Shown: positions 52,454 through 59,832 of the stretch, in pieces | Numbering within the stretch: position 1 is the stretch's first letter | How the letters are laid out: the number at the start of each line of letters is the position of its first letter | Origin: Cronobacter sakazakii | Lineage (GTDB): Bacteria > Pseudomonadota > Gammaproteobacteria > Enterobacterales > Enterobacteriaceae | NCBI RefSeq assembly: GCF_000982825.1 | Contig: NZ_CP011047.1 | Coordinates: 2,108,001 to 2,172,000 of the forward strand | DNA: 64,000 nt | Direction: 5' to 3' | Program-made: the position numbers and the translations under genes | The notes under the pieces: model-generated | What the model was told of the DNA's origin: nothing | Databases searched by the model: none | Seen by the model: only the letters and a program-made list of their open reading frames with translations

Positions 52454-54472
52454 ATGGAATCAATCGAAGAAAAACTGACTCAACTGCGAACCACGCTTCG
52501 CCATCATGAATTTCTCTACCACGTTATGGACGCGCCGGAAGTGCCGGACGCCGAATACGATCGCCTGATGCGCGAACTGCGCACGCTGGAAGAGGCGCAT
52601 CCGGAGCTGGTAACGCCCGATTCACCCACTCAGCGCGTTGGCGCAGCGCCGCTGACCGAGTTCAGCCAGGTGCGACATGAAGTGCCGATGCTGTCGCTGG
52701 ACAACGTGTTTGACGAGGCGAGTTTCCTCGCGTTTAACAAGCGCGTGCAGGATCGCCTGAAAAGCACTGATGCGCTGGTGTACTGCTGCGAGCTGAAACT
52801 TGATGGCCTGGCGGTCAGCCTGTTGTATGAAAATGGTCTGCTGGTCCGCGCCGCCACTCGCGGCGACGGCACCACCGGCGAAGACATCACCCTCAACGTG
52901 CGCACCATTCGCGCCATTCCGCTGAAGCTTCGTGGTGACAACATTCCGGCGCGCCTCGAAGTGCGCGGCGAAGTGTTTCTGCCGCAGGCGGGCTTTGAAA
53001 AGATTAACGAAGAAGCCCGGCGCACCGGCGGGAAAGTTTTTGCGAACCCGCGTAACGCGGCGGCAGGCTCGCTGCGTCAGCTCGATCCGCGCGTTACGGC
53101 CAAACGACCGCTGACGTTTTTCTGTTATGGCGTCGGGCTGCTGGAAGGCGGCGAGCTGCCGCGCAGCCATATGGAACGTCTGCAACAGTTTAAAGCCTGG
53201 GGTCTGCCGGTGAGCGAGCGTATTCGTCTCGTGAAAACGCCGGAAGAGGTACTGGCGTTTTACCATCAGGTTGAGGCCGACAGGCCGACGCTCGGGTTTG
53301 ACATCGATGGCGTGGTGATTAAAGTCGATTCGCTCGAGCTTCAGGAGCAGCTTGGCTTCGTAGCGCGCGCGCCGCGCTGGGCCGTGGCGTTTAAATTCCC
53401 GGCGCAGGAGCAGATGACGACCGTACGCGACGTGGAGTTCCAGGTCGGACGTACCGGCGCTATCACGCCGGTGGCGCGCCTTGAGCCGGTGCAGGTAGCA
53501 GGTGTGCTGGTGAGCAACGCGACGCTGCATAACGCCGATGAGATAGCGCGCCTTGGGTTGCGCATCGGCGATAAAGTCGTCATTCGCCGCGCGGGCGATG
53601 TGATCCCGCAGGTGGTCAATGTGGTGCTCTCAGAACGCCCGGAAGAGACGCGGCCTGTGGTCTTCCCGGCGCAGTGCCCGGTCTGCGGCTCGGATGTCGA
53701 GCGCGTTGAAGGCGAGGCCGTAACGCGCTGCACCGGCGGGCTTATCTGCGGCGCGCAGCGTAAAGAGGCGCTCAAGCATTTTGTTTCCCGCCGCGCGATG
53801 GATGTGGACGGCATGGGCGATAAAATCATCGACCAGCTGGTTGAGAAAGAATATGTCCATACGCCTGCCGATCTGTTCCGTCTGACTGCGGGCAAACTGA
53901 CCGGGCTCGATCGTATGGGGCCGAAATCGGCGCAAAATCTGGTCAATGCGCTGGAAAAAGCCAAAGAAACCACCTTCGCGCGTTTCCTCTATGCCCTTGG
54001 CATCAGGGAAGTGGGGGAGGCGACCGCCGCCGGGCTTGCGGCGCATTTCGGCACGCTGGAGGCGCTGATTAACGCCTCGATTGACGATCTGCAAAAAGTA
54101 CCGGATGTCGGCATCGTGGTCGCCACGCATGTGTTCAACTTCTTTGAAGAAGAGAGCAACCGCGCTGTCATTCACGATCTTACCGAAGAAGTAGGCATTC
54201 ACTGGCCCGCGCCGCAGGTGGTGAAAGCCGAAGAGATAGACAGCCCGTTCGCCGGGAAAACCGTAGTACTGACCGGGACGTTAAGCCAGATGTCGCGTGA
54301 TGACGCCAAAGCGCGGCTTGCCGCGCTGGGCGCGAAGGTGAGCGGCAGCGTGTCGAAGAAAACCGATCTGCTTATTGCCGGTGAAGCGGCAGGCTCCAAG
54401 CTTGCGAAAGCGCAGGAGCTGGGCATTGAGGTCATCGATGAGGCGGAAATGCTGCGTCTGTTAGGTGAGTAA
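52454..54472 (+). CDS. ligA: NAD-dependent DNA ligase LigA
   Basis: 672-residue DNA ligase that seals nicks with NAD. Domain order: Ia and adenylation domain with the active Lys in CELKLDGLAVSLLYENG (about residue 115), OB domain, Cys4 zinc finger (CPVCGSDVERVEGEA, then RCTGGLIC), helix-hairpin-helix repeats (LDRMGPKSAQNLVNAL, REVGEATAAGLAAHFG) and a C-terminal BRCT domain (about 592-672). Length matches the family. Confidence 0.97.
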   Translation: MESIEEKLTQLRTTLRHHEFLYHVMDAPEVPDAEYDRLMRELRTLEEAHPELVTPDSPTQRVGAAPLTEFSQVRHEVPMLSLDNVFDEASFLAFNKRVQDRLKSTDALVYCCELKLDGLAVSLLYENGLLVRAATRGDGTTGEDITLNVRTIRAIPLKLRGDNIPARLEVRGEVFLPQAGFEKINEEARRTGGKVFANPRNAAAGSLRQLDPRVTAKRPLTFFCYGVGLLEGGELPRSHMERLQQFKAWGLPVSERIRLVKTPEEVLAFYHQVEADRPTLGFDIDGVVIKVDSLELQEQLGFVARAPRWAVAFKFPAQEQMTTVRDVEFQVGRTGAITPVARLEPVQVAGVLVSNATLHNADEIARLGLRIGDKVVIRRAGDVIPQVVNVVLSERPEETRPVVFPAQCPVCGSDVERVEGEAVTRCTGGLICGAQRKEALKHFVSRRAMDVDGMGDKIIDQLVEKEYVHTPADLFRLTAGKLTGLDRMGPKSAQNLVNALEKAKETTFARFLYALGIREVGEATAAGLAAHFGTLEALINASIDDLQKVPDVGIVVATHVFNFFEEESNRAVIHDLTEEVGIHWPAPQVVKAEEIDSPFAGKTVVLTGTLSQMSRDDAKARLAALGAKVSGSVSKKTDLLIAGEAAGSKLAKAQELGIEVIDEAEMLRLLGE

Positions 54473-54473
54473 T

Positions 54474-54689
54474 ATGGAAAAAGAGCAACTCATCGCTATC
54501 GCTAATACGGAAATGCCGTTTGGAAAATACAAAGGCCGCCGGCTTATCGACCTGCCAGAGGAGTACCTGCTGTGGTTTGCCCGTAAGGATGAATTTCCCG
54601 CCGGTAAACTTGGCGAACTGATGGCGGTGACGCTGCTTATCAAATCAGAAGGGCTGGGCCACCTGGTTCAGCCGCTGAAAAAGCCCTGA
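54474..54689 (+). CDS. ypeB: YpeB, small DUF3820 protein
   Basis: 71-residue protein nearly identical to E. coli YpeB. MPFGKYKGRRLIDLPEEYLL is the DUF3820 core, a motif shared with nuclease-associated small domains; function is unknown. It starts one base after the ligA stop and is co-transcribed with ligA. An in-frame ATG/GTG at 54465 inside ligA is rejected. Confidence 0.92.
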   Translation: MEKEQLIAIANTEMPFGKYKGRRLIDLPEEYLLWFARKDEFPAGKLGELMAVTLLIKSEGLGHLVQPLKKP

Positions 54690-54693
54690 AAAA

Positions 54694-54721
54694 ACGGCGC
54701 GAACCTCGCGCCGTGATTTTT
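54694..54721 (+). terminator. Terminator of ligA-ypeB
   Basis: Hairpin ACGGCGCGA (54694-54702) and TCGCGCCGT (54706-54714) followed by GATTTTTCC, directly after the ypeB stop codon. Confidence 0.8.
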
Positions 54722-54769
54722 CCTGCCATTTCACCGTGGCCCTGTTACCGGCCGGTGAGAACGTTTTTC

Positions 54770-55105
54770 TTATACGTAGATATCAATCTGATGGTCGCCG
54801 GAAGCCTGCTTCACGGCTTCCACCTGCTTGCTTTCCTGTTTTTTCTGCGCCTGTTCAGCCTGCTCACGCTGCAACTGAGCCAGCTGCGCCTGCAGCATTT
54901 TGATCTGGTTTTGAATAAGCTGCTGTTGTTTCTGCTTCTCTTCCGCGCTGCCTTCGCTGGTCGCGAGATCTTTAAGCTTGGTCGTAAGCTTAGTGATCTG
55001 CTGGGTCAGGCGGGCAATCTGCGATGCGATATCATTGCCGGTGGGCGCGCTGCTGCTGCTCGTCTGTACCGACGGGGTTGAAGCAGTAATGGTCGTCGAC
55101 ATCAT
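54770..55105 (-). CDS. FlxA-like coiled-coil protein
   Basis: 111-residue protein of the FlxA-like family. The N-terminal 25 residues are rich in Ser and Thr; residues 27-95 are a long predicted coiled coil (IASQIARLTQQITKLTTKLK, then QQLIQNQIKMLQAQLAQLQR) rich in Gln and Lys. No signal peptide. E. coli flxA is under the flagellar sigma factor FliA; I did not find a FliA promoter here. An AAGGAG site precedes the two possible start codons (55105 and 55102). It stands where E. coli has yfeH, yfeR, yfeN and xap genes. Confidence 0.75.
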   Translation of the reverse strand: MMSTTITASTPSVQTSSSSAPTGNDIASQIARLTQQITKLTTKLKDLATSEGSAEEKQKQQQLIQNQIKMLQAQLAQLQREQAEQAQKKQESKQVEAVKQASGDHQIDIYV

Positions 55106-55242
55106 GTTCTCCTTTTTTATAAGCCTGGAGAAGGTATCGGCACCGGAATGGGAAAACTGAGTGTTTAATGGATAAATCGTGGATAAAAACGAAGCAGGGC
55201 GGGTGAATACGGAAAGACGTGAGCGATGAGAATAACGCGCAT

Positions 55243-55294
55243 AGCAAAAAGGCGCCTTTAGGGCGCCTTTTTACATTGGTGGGTCGTGCAGGAT
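55243..55294 (-). repeat. Duplicated terminator and 3' end of tRNA-Lys (distal copy)
   Basis: This 52-base segment is identical to 55405-55456. It contains a terminator hairpin (AAAGGCGCC and GGGCGCCTTT) and the last 18 bases of tRNA-Lys (acceptor end with CCA and part of the T arm), without the rest of the gene. The unit length from copy to copy is 162 bases. In 55295-55404 lie short palindromes and a second T-arm-like fragment (GCAGGTTCGAATC). No gene is seen in 55106-55438. Confidence 0.8.
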
Positions 55295-55404
55295 GACTCG
55301 CTTCGCTCGCCCTTCGGGCCGTCGCCGCAAGCGGTTCCGTTGTCTCGCCATAAATGGCTCGACTCAAACCTGCTGCAGGTTCGAATCTTTTTGGCATACA
55401 GATA

Positions 55405-55456
55405 AGCAAAAAGGCGCCTTTAGGGCGCCTTTTTACATTGGTGGGTCGTGCAGGAT
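55405..55456 (-). repeat. Terminator and 3' end of tRNA-Lys (proximal copy)
   Basis: Partner of the repeat at 55243-55294. Here it joins the complete tRNA-Lys gene. The hairpin, with T-run on the minus strand, is the natural terminator of the tRNA operon. Confidence 0.8.
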
Positions 55457-55514
55457 TCGAACCTGCGACCAATTGATTAAAAGTCAACTGCTCTACCAAC
55501 TGAGCTAACGACCC
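55439..55514 (-). tRNA. lysV: tRNA-Lys (anticodon TTT)
   Basis: 76 bases with encoded CCA. On the minus strand the cloverleaf reads GGGTCGTTAGCTCAGTTGG for the acceptor and D arm, the anticodon loop is CTTTTAA with anticodon TTT, and the T arm contains GGTTCGAATCC. It is the last gene of the Val-Val-Val-Lys operon, as in E. coli valUXY-lysV. Confidence 0.97.
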
Positions 55515-55518
55515 GAAG

Positions 55519-55594
55519 TGGTGGGTGATGACGGGATCGAACCGCCGACCCCCTCCTTGTAAGGGAGGTGCTCTCCCAGCTGAGCTAATCACCC
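55519..55594 (-). tRNA. valY: tRNA-Val (anticodon TAC), third in operon
   Basis: 76 bases with encoded CCA. The acceptor is GGGTGAT, the anticodon stem is CTCCC-TTACAAG-GGAGG with anticodon TAC, and the T arm contains GGTTCGATCC. It is identical to the two copies at 55643 and 55759. The gene letter is assigned only by order. Confidence 0.95.
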
Positions 55595-55642
55595 ACTTCG
55601 GTACTTCTGTTACTAATGACAAGAAATTCGCTGGCGAGAAAG

Positions 55643-55718
55643 TGGTGGGTGATGACGGGATCGAACCGCCGACCCCCTCCTTGTAAGGGAGGTGCTCTCC
55701 CAGCTGAGCTAATCACCC
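55643..55718 (-). tRNA. valX: tRNA-Val (anticodon TAC), second in operon
   Basis: 76 bases, identical to the neighbouring valine copies, with encoded CCA. The 48-base spacer to the next copy ends with a run GCGAGAAAG. Confidence 0.95.
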
Positions 55719-55758
55719 ACTTCTCATTTCTTATCTACACGGCGGGAACCACTTAGAG

Positions 55759-55834
55759 TGGTGGGTGATGACGGGATCGAACCGCCGACCCCCTCCTTGT
55801 AAGGGAGGTGCTCTCCCAGCTGAGCTAATCACCC
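55759..55834 (-). tRNA. valU: tRNA-Val (anticodon TAC), first in operon
   Basis: 76 bases, identical to the other two valine copies, with encoded CCA. It is promoter-proximal. Confidence 0.95.
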
Positions 55835-55851
55835 CCGCTGTGTGGAGTCGC

Positions 55852-55879
55852 ATTATAGGGAGAGTTGAAAATGAGTCAA
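55852..55879 (-). promoter_or_regulatory. Promoter of the Val/Lys tRNA operon
   Basis: On the minus strand a TTGACT -35 (55874-55879) and a TATAAT -10 (55852-55857) are 16 bases apart, followed by a GC-rich start region (GCGACTCC), the discriminator type of stringently controlled stable-RNA promoters. It lies just before the first tRNA-Val and is divergent from gltX. Confidence 0.85.
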
Positions 55880-56094
55880 CGCCTTTTCCAAAGTTTTTGT
55901 TTGTTCGTCGTAAAATTAGACAGTGCGCTGATTTTATGGTCGTTAAGGTATGATTTCTCAACAGATAACGCCGGAAAAGAAGGGGGGGAAGGTATCAACA
56001 TTGAGGAATCAGCGCACGGTGGTAGAATATTGCCCACTTTGTCACTCCCTGGCATGTGCCGCTTAATGGCATTGTTTAACACTAAGGCCAATCA

Positions 56095-57510
56095 ATGAAA
56101 ATCAAAACCCGCTTCGCGCCAAGCCCGACCGGCTATCTGCACGTCGGTGGCGCCCGTACCGCTCTTTATTCCTGGCTTTTCGCCCGCAATCAGGGCGGCG
56201 AATTTGTGCTGCGTATCGAAGACACCGATCTTGAGCGCTCCACGCCGGAAGCCATCGAAGCCATTATGGATGGGATGAACTGGCTGAGCCTGGAGTGGGA
56301 TGAAGGCCCGTATTTCCAGACCAAACGCTTCGATCGCTACAACGCGGTCATTGATGAAATGCTGGCGGCGGGTACGGCGTATAAATGCTATTGCTCGAAA
56401 GATCGTCTGGAAGCGCTGCGCGAAGAGCAGATGGCGAAAGGTGAAAAGCCGCGTTACGATGGCCGCTGCCGTCACAGCCATGAGCATCATGCTGACGATG
56501 AGCCTTGCGTCGTGCGTTTTGCGAACCCGCAGGATGGCTCCGTCGTGTTTGACGATCAAATCCGCGGCCCGATTGAGTTCAGCAACCTTGAGCTTGACGA
56601 TCTGATTATCCGTCGTACTGACGGCTCCCCGACCTACAACTTCTGTGTGGTGGTGGACGACTGGGATATGGAAATCACGCACGTGATCCGTGGCGAAGAC
56701 CATATCAACAACACGCCGCGCCAGATCAACATTCTGAAAGCGCTGGGCGCGCCGGTGCCGCTGTACGCGCACGTCTCTATGATCAACGGCGATGACGGTA
56801 AAAAACTCTCTAAACGCCATGGCGCGGTGAGCGTTATGCAGTATCGCGACGACGGCTATCTGCCGGAAGCGCTGCTGAACTATCTGGTGCGTCTGGGCTG
56901 GTCCCACGGCGATCAGGAAATTTTCTCCCGTGAAGAGATGATCAAATTCTTTACGCTTGACGCGGTCAGTAAATCGGCGAGCGCGTTCAATACCGATAAA
57001 CTGCTGTGGCTGAACCACCACTATATTAATACGCTGGCACCGGAATATGTGGCGACGCATCTACAGTGGCATATCGAGCAGGAAAATATCGATACCCGCA
57101 ACGGCCCGCAGCTGGCGGAGCTGGTAAAACTGCTGGGTGAGCGCTGCAAAACCCTTAAAGAGATGGCGCAAACCTGCCGCTACTTCTACGAAGATTTCAG
57201 CGAGTTCGACGCCGATGCGGCGAAAAAACACCTGCGTCCGGTCGCGCGTCAGCCGCTGGAAGTGGTGCGCGATAAACTCGCGGCCCTGACCGACTGGACT
57301 GCCGAAAACGTGCACCACGCCATTCAGGCCACGGCTGATGAGCTGGAAGTGGGCATGGGTAAAGTCGGTATGCCGCTGCGCGTCGCAGTGACCGGGGCAG
57401 GGCAGTCGCCGGGCCTGGATGTGACAGTTCACGCGATTGGCAAATCCCGAAGCGTGGAACGTATCAATAAAGCGCTGGCGTTTATCGCCGAGCGCGAAAA
57501 CCAGCAGTAA
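56095..57510 (+). CDS. gltX: Glutamyl-tRNA synthetase GltX
   Basis: 471-residue class I synthetase that charges tRNA-Glu. The HIGH-type motif is PSPTGYLHVGGARTALYS near the N-terminus and the KMSKS-type motif is GKKLSKRHGAVSV (about residue 240). A zinc-binding segment with Cys is at YKCYCSKDRLEAL. The length matches E. coli. It is divergent from the Val/Lys tRNA operon. Confidence 0.97.
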   Translation: MKIKTRFAPSPTGYLHVGGARTALYSWLFARNQGGEFVLRIEDTDLERSTPEAIEAIMDGMNWLSLEWDEGPYFQTKRFDRYNAVIDEMLAAGTAYKCYCSKDRLEALREEQMAKGEKPRYDGRCRHSHEHHADDEPCVVRFANPQDGSVVFDDQIRGPIEFSNLELDDLIIRRTDGSPTYNFCVVVDDWDMEITHVIRGEDHINNTPRQINILKALGAPVPLYAHVSMINGDDGKKLSKRHGAVSVMQYRDDGYLPEALLNYLVRLGWSHGDQEIFSREEMIKFFTLDAVSKSASAFNTDKLLWLNHHYINTLAPEYVATHLQWHIEQENIDTRNGPQLAELVKLLGERCKTLKEMAQTCRYFYEDFSEFDADAAKKHLRPVARQPLEVVRDKLAALTDWTAENVHHAIQATADELEVGMGKVGMPLRVAVTGAGQSPGLDVTVHAIGKSRSVERINKALAFIAERENQQ

Positions 57511-57513
57511 TAA

Positions 57514-57537
57514 AAAAGCCGGCGCACGCCGGCTTTT
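57514..57537. terminator. Terminator between gltX and yfeD
   Basis: Hairpin AAAAGCCGGC (57514-57523) and GCCGGCTTTT (57528-57537) directly after gltX; the right arm overlaps the last codon of the convergent gene. It can act in both directions. Confidence 0.8.
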
Positions 57538-57925
57538 ACTTTTCGTCGCGAAGGCCGAGCCTTTTCACCAGGCCCGCCGCTCCTTCTTCGCTGATGAGTT
57601 CGCTCAGGCGCGCCTGCTCCTGAGGGCTCAGCATCTCCAGCGTGCGAATAAACTGTGCCATCATCTCGTTATCCCAGGTCACGTAGGGCGCAGGGGTCTC
57701 TTCAATGCGGTTATAAAGATGCGCGGAATAGCGCAGCTTATCGGTAGCAAGGAAATAGTCATACACCTGCTGTGTGATAAGAATTAACAGCGCGCCGCCT
57801 TTACGTCCTTTGAGCGGAATGCGCTTCCAGCCATACTTTCGCGCCCAGCGGCTGATGGCCTGGGCCGTGTAGCCTGATAGCTCGCCCAGTTCTCCCGCTG
57901 TCATCCAGCGTGTAAATTGGTTCAT
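57536..57925 (-). CDS. yfeD: YfeD-like DNA-binding protein (DUF1323)
   Basis: 129-residue protein with an N-terminal helix-turn-helix (MTAGELGELSGYTAQAISRW, about residues 8-50), a Gly/Lys-rich wing (GRKGGALLILI) and a C-terminal helical part (MLSPQEQARLSELISEEGAA). It corresponds to E. coli YfeD by position and architecture, with more divergence than its neighbours. It lies 3 bases after the yfeC stop, so the pair is co-transcribed. Targets are unknown. Confidence 0.8.
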   Translation of the reverse strand: MNQFTRWMTAGELGELSGYTAQAISRWARKYGWKRIPLKGRKGGALLILITQQVYDYFLATDKLRYSAHLYNRIEETPAPYVTWDNEMMAQFIRTLEMLSPQEQARLSELISEEGAAGLVKRLGLRDEK

Positions 57926-57928
57926 GCG

Positions 57929-58288
57929 TTAATCCGTATGGCGAATATCCAGACGCTGCAACAGTCCGGCGATGCCTTCGCGCAGCAGTAATGAGGTCAG
58001 CTGTTTTTGCTCTGACTGACTCATCTCTCGCAATGAATTTAGCAGCAGATTTTCCAGCGGCGCGTCGACCGTGGCTGTGTAAGGGGCCACGTTGTCAGAG
58101 ACGCGGCGGGCGCTGCGGATAAATGACAGCACCTCTTCATCAATATGAATAACGCGCGCTTTACCGCCCTGCACGCCTGGCTTCGGCGATGTATGCCAGC
58201 CTTCTCTACGCACCCACTTATTGATCGTCTGGCGGCTATATCCGGTATAGTGCGCCAGCTCGTCCGGGGTCATTCGATCCTTGACCAT
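57929..58288 (-). CDS. yfeC: YfeC, DNA-binding protein (DUF1323)
   Basis: 119-residue protein, the length of E. coli YfeC, and a paralogue of the downstream gene: the helix-turn-helix MTPDELAHYTGYSRQTINKW and wing PGVQGGKARVIHIDE match it, as does the end LTSLLLREGIAGLLQRL. An AAGGA site lies 6 bases before the start. Function unknown; regulation of extracellular products has been suggested for E. coli YfeC. Confidence 0.9.
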   Translation of the reverse strand: MVKDRMTPDELAHYTGYSRQTINKWVRREGWHTSPKPGVQGGKARVIHIDEEVLSFIRSARRVSDNVAPYTATVDAPLENLLLNSLREMSQSEQKQLTSLLLREGIAGLLQRLDIRHTD

Positions 58289-58448
58289 GACTAATCCTTA
58301 CAAAATGTAAACCTGTTAGTAGTTAATCGTACAAGAACACAGTACATGAAACTGTGACGTGAATAACTACAGCGTATCGGGAGAATCGCGTTTTTGGAAC
58401 CTTTTTGCTGCCTTTTTCGGCACTTGAAAGGCAAAGATGAATTTGGCG

Positions 58449-58477
58449 TTGACACTGTCCGGTGGAATTCTTATTAT
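58449..58477 (+). promoter_or_regulatory. Promoter of the tRNA-Ala pair
   Basis: A TTGACA -35 (58449-58454) and a TATTAT -10 (58472-58477) are 17 bases apart, followed by a GC-rich stretch CCCGCCCGTC. The first tRNA-Ala begins 31 bases later. Confidence 0.85.
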
Positions 58478-58508
58478 CCCGCCCGTCAACGCGACAAGGT
58501 GTTCCGAC

Positions 58509-58584
<76 letters not shown>

Positions 58585-58628
58585 AACCTACATCCCATCA
58601 GGTTTGGTCAGTAACACTAAAATCTCGT

Positions 58629-58704
<76 letters not shown>

Positions 58705-58710
58705 AAATTA

Positions 58711-58737
58711 AAACCCTCGCTTAATAGCGGGGGTTTT
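58711..58737 (+). terminator. Terminator of the tRNA-Ala pair
   Basis: Hairpin CCCTCGC and GCGGGGG with a TTAATA loop, followed by TTTTT. Confidence 0.8.
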
Positions 58738-59048
58738 TGCTTTCAGGGTCTTGCGCGCAGTTCGTCACTGACGGCTCGTGCTTTGTTCTCTGCCATTTCC
58801 TTGCCAGCCCGTCGAAAGGTTTTTATTATTAAAGTCTGTACGACACGCCGCCCTGATGCCTGAGAAGCTCCCTATGAATGCTCGCTACGGTTTGCGTAAG
58901 TCAGGCATCGCGTTATTGCTCTGCGTCCTGCTGTTGCCGCTAGCGCGCCTGTTATCTCCCAAAGCCATTGTCGATGGCGCGGGAATATATTTAACGTTTT
59001 TACCGCTCAGCCTGATGCTGGCGATGATTTATCTTTTCGGTCGCTATG

Positions 59049-59056
59049 CATTATTC
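59049..59056 (+). repeat. IS1 target-site duplication, left copy
   Basis: CATTATTC directly before the IS1 left end. The identical 8 bases follow the right end at 59825-59832. Confidence 0.9.
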
Positions 59057-59071
59057 GGTAATGACTCCAAC

Positions 59072-59575
59072 TTATTGATAGTGTTTTATGTTCAGATAAT
59101 GCCCGATGACTTTGTCATGCAGCTCCACCGATTTTGAGAACGACAGCGACTTCCGTCCCAGCCGTGCCAGGTGCTGCCTCAGATTCAGGTTATGCCGCTC
59201 AATTCGCTGCGTATATCGCTTGCTGATTACGTGCAGCTTTCCCTTCAGGCGGGATTCATACAGCGGCCAGCCATCCGTCATCCATATCACCACGTCAAAG
59301 GGTGACAGCAGGCTCATAAGACGCCCCAGCGTCGCCATAGTGCGTTCACCGAATACGTGCGCAACAACCGTCTTCCGGAGCCTGTCATACGCGTAAAACA
59401 GCCAGCGCTGGCGCGATTTAGCCCCGACGTATCCCCACTGTTCGTCCATTTCCGCGCAGACGATGACGTCACTGCCCGGCTGTATGCGCGAGGTTACCGA
59501 CTGCGGCCTGAGTTTTTTAAATGGCGGAAAATCGTGTTGAGGCCAACGCCCATAATGCGGGCGGTTGCCCGGCAT
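59072..59575 (-). CDS. insB: IS1 InsB, C-terminal transposase part
   Basis: 167-residue reading frame with the catalytic DDE-type domain of IS1 transposase (ICAEMDEQWGYVG..., IWMTDGWPLYESRL, KRYTQRIERHNLNLRQHL). The functional transposase InsAB' is made by a -1 frameshift at the A-run (T-run at 59513-59518 on the plus strand). Confidence 0.93.
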   Translation of the reverse strand: MPGNRPHYGRWPQHDFPPFKKLRPQSVTSRIQPGSDVIVCAEMDEQWGYVGAKSRQRWLFYAYDRLRKTVVAHVFGERTMATLGRLMSLLSPFDVVIWMTDGWPLYESRLKGKLHVISKRYTQRIERHNLNLRQHLARLGRKSLSFSKSVELHDKVIGHYLNIKHYQ

Positions 59576-59769
59576 CCAACGCCATTCATGGCCATATCAA
59601 TGATTTTCTGGTGCGTACCGGGTTGAGAAGCGGTGTAAGTGAACTGCAGTTGCCATGTTTTACGGCAGTGAGAGCAGAGATAGCGCTGATGTCCGGCGGT
59701 GCTTTTGCCGTTACGCACCACCCCGTCAGTAGCTGAACAGGAGGGACAGCTGATAGAAACAGAAGCCAC
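59494..59769 (-). CDS. insA: IS1 InsA, DNA-binding and repressor protein
   Basis: 91-residue protein with an N-terminal zinc-finger pattern (CPSC...CSHC) and a helix-turn-helix (CRATARIMGVGLNTIFRHL). It represses transposition and supplies the N-terminus of the frameshift fusion transposase. Confidence 0.94.
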   Translation of the reverse strand: MASVSISCPSCSATDGVVRNGKSTAGHQRYLCSHCRKTWQLQFTYTASQPGTHQKIIDMAMNGVGCRATARIMGVGLNTIFRHLKNSGRSR

Positions 59770-59824
59770 TGGAGCACCTCAAAAACACCATCATACACTA
59801 AATCAGTAAGTTGGCAGCATCACC

Positions 59825-59832
59825 CATTATTC
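59825..59832 (+). repeat. IS1 target-site duplication, right copy
   Basis: CATTATTC directly after the IS1 right end, matching 59049-59056. Confidence 0.9.

Larger units (their letters stand above)
59057..59824 (-). mobile_element. IS1 insertion sequence, complete
   Basis: 768 bases, the exact length of IS1. The imperfect terminal inverted repeats are GGTAATGACTCCAACTTA at the left and GGTGATGCTGCCAACTTA (read on the minus strand) at the right. It carries insA and insB, both on the minus strand, opposite to pdeA, and is flanked by an 8-base target duplication. The element looks intact. Confidence 0.97.

Noticed and set aside
55032..55622. 196-codon reading frame on the minus strand
   Set aside because: It runs through tRNA-Lys, a tRNA-Val and the duplicated terminator; it is a frame in non-coding DNA.
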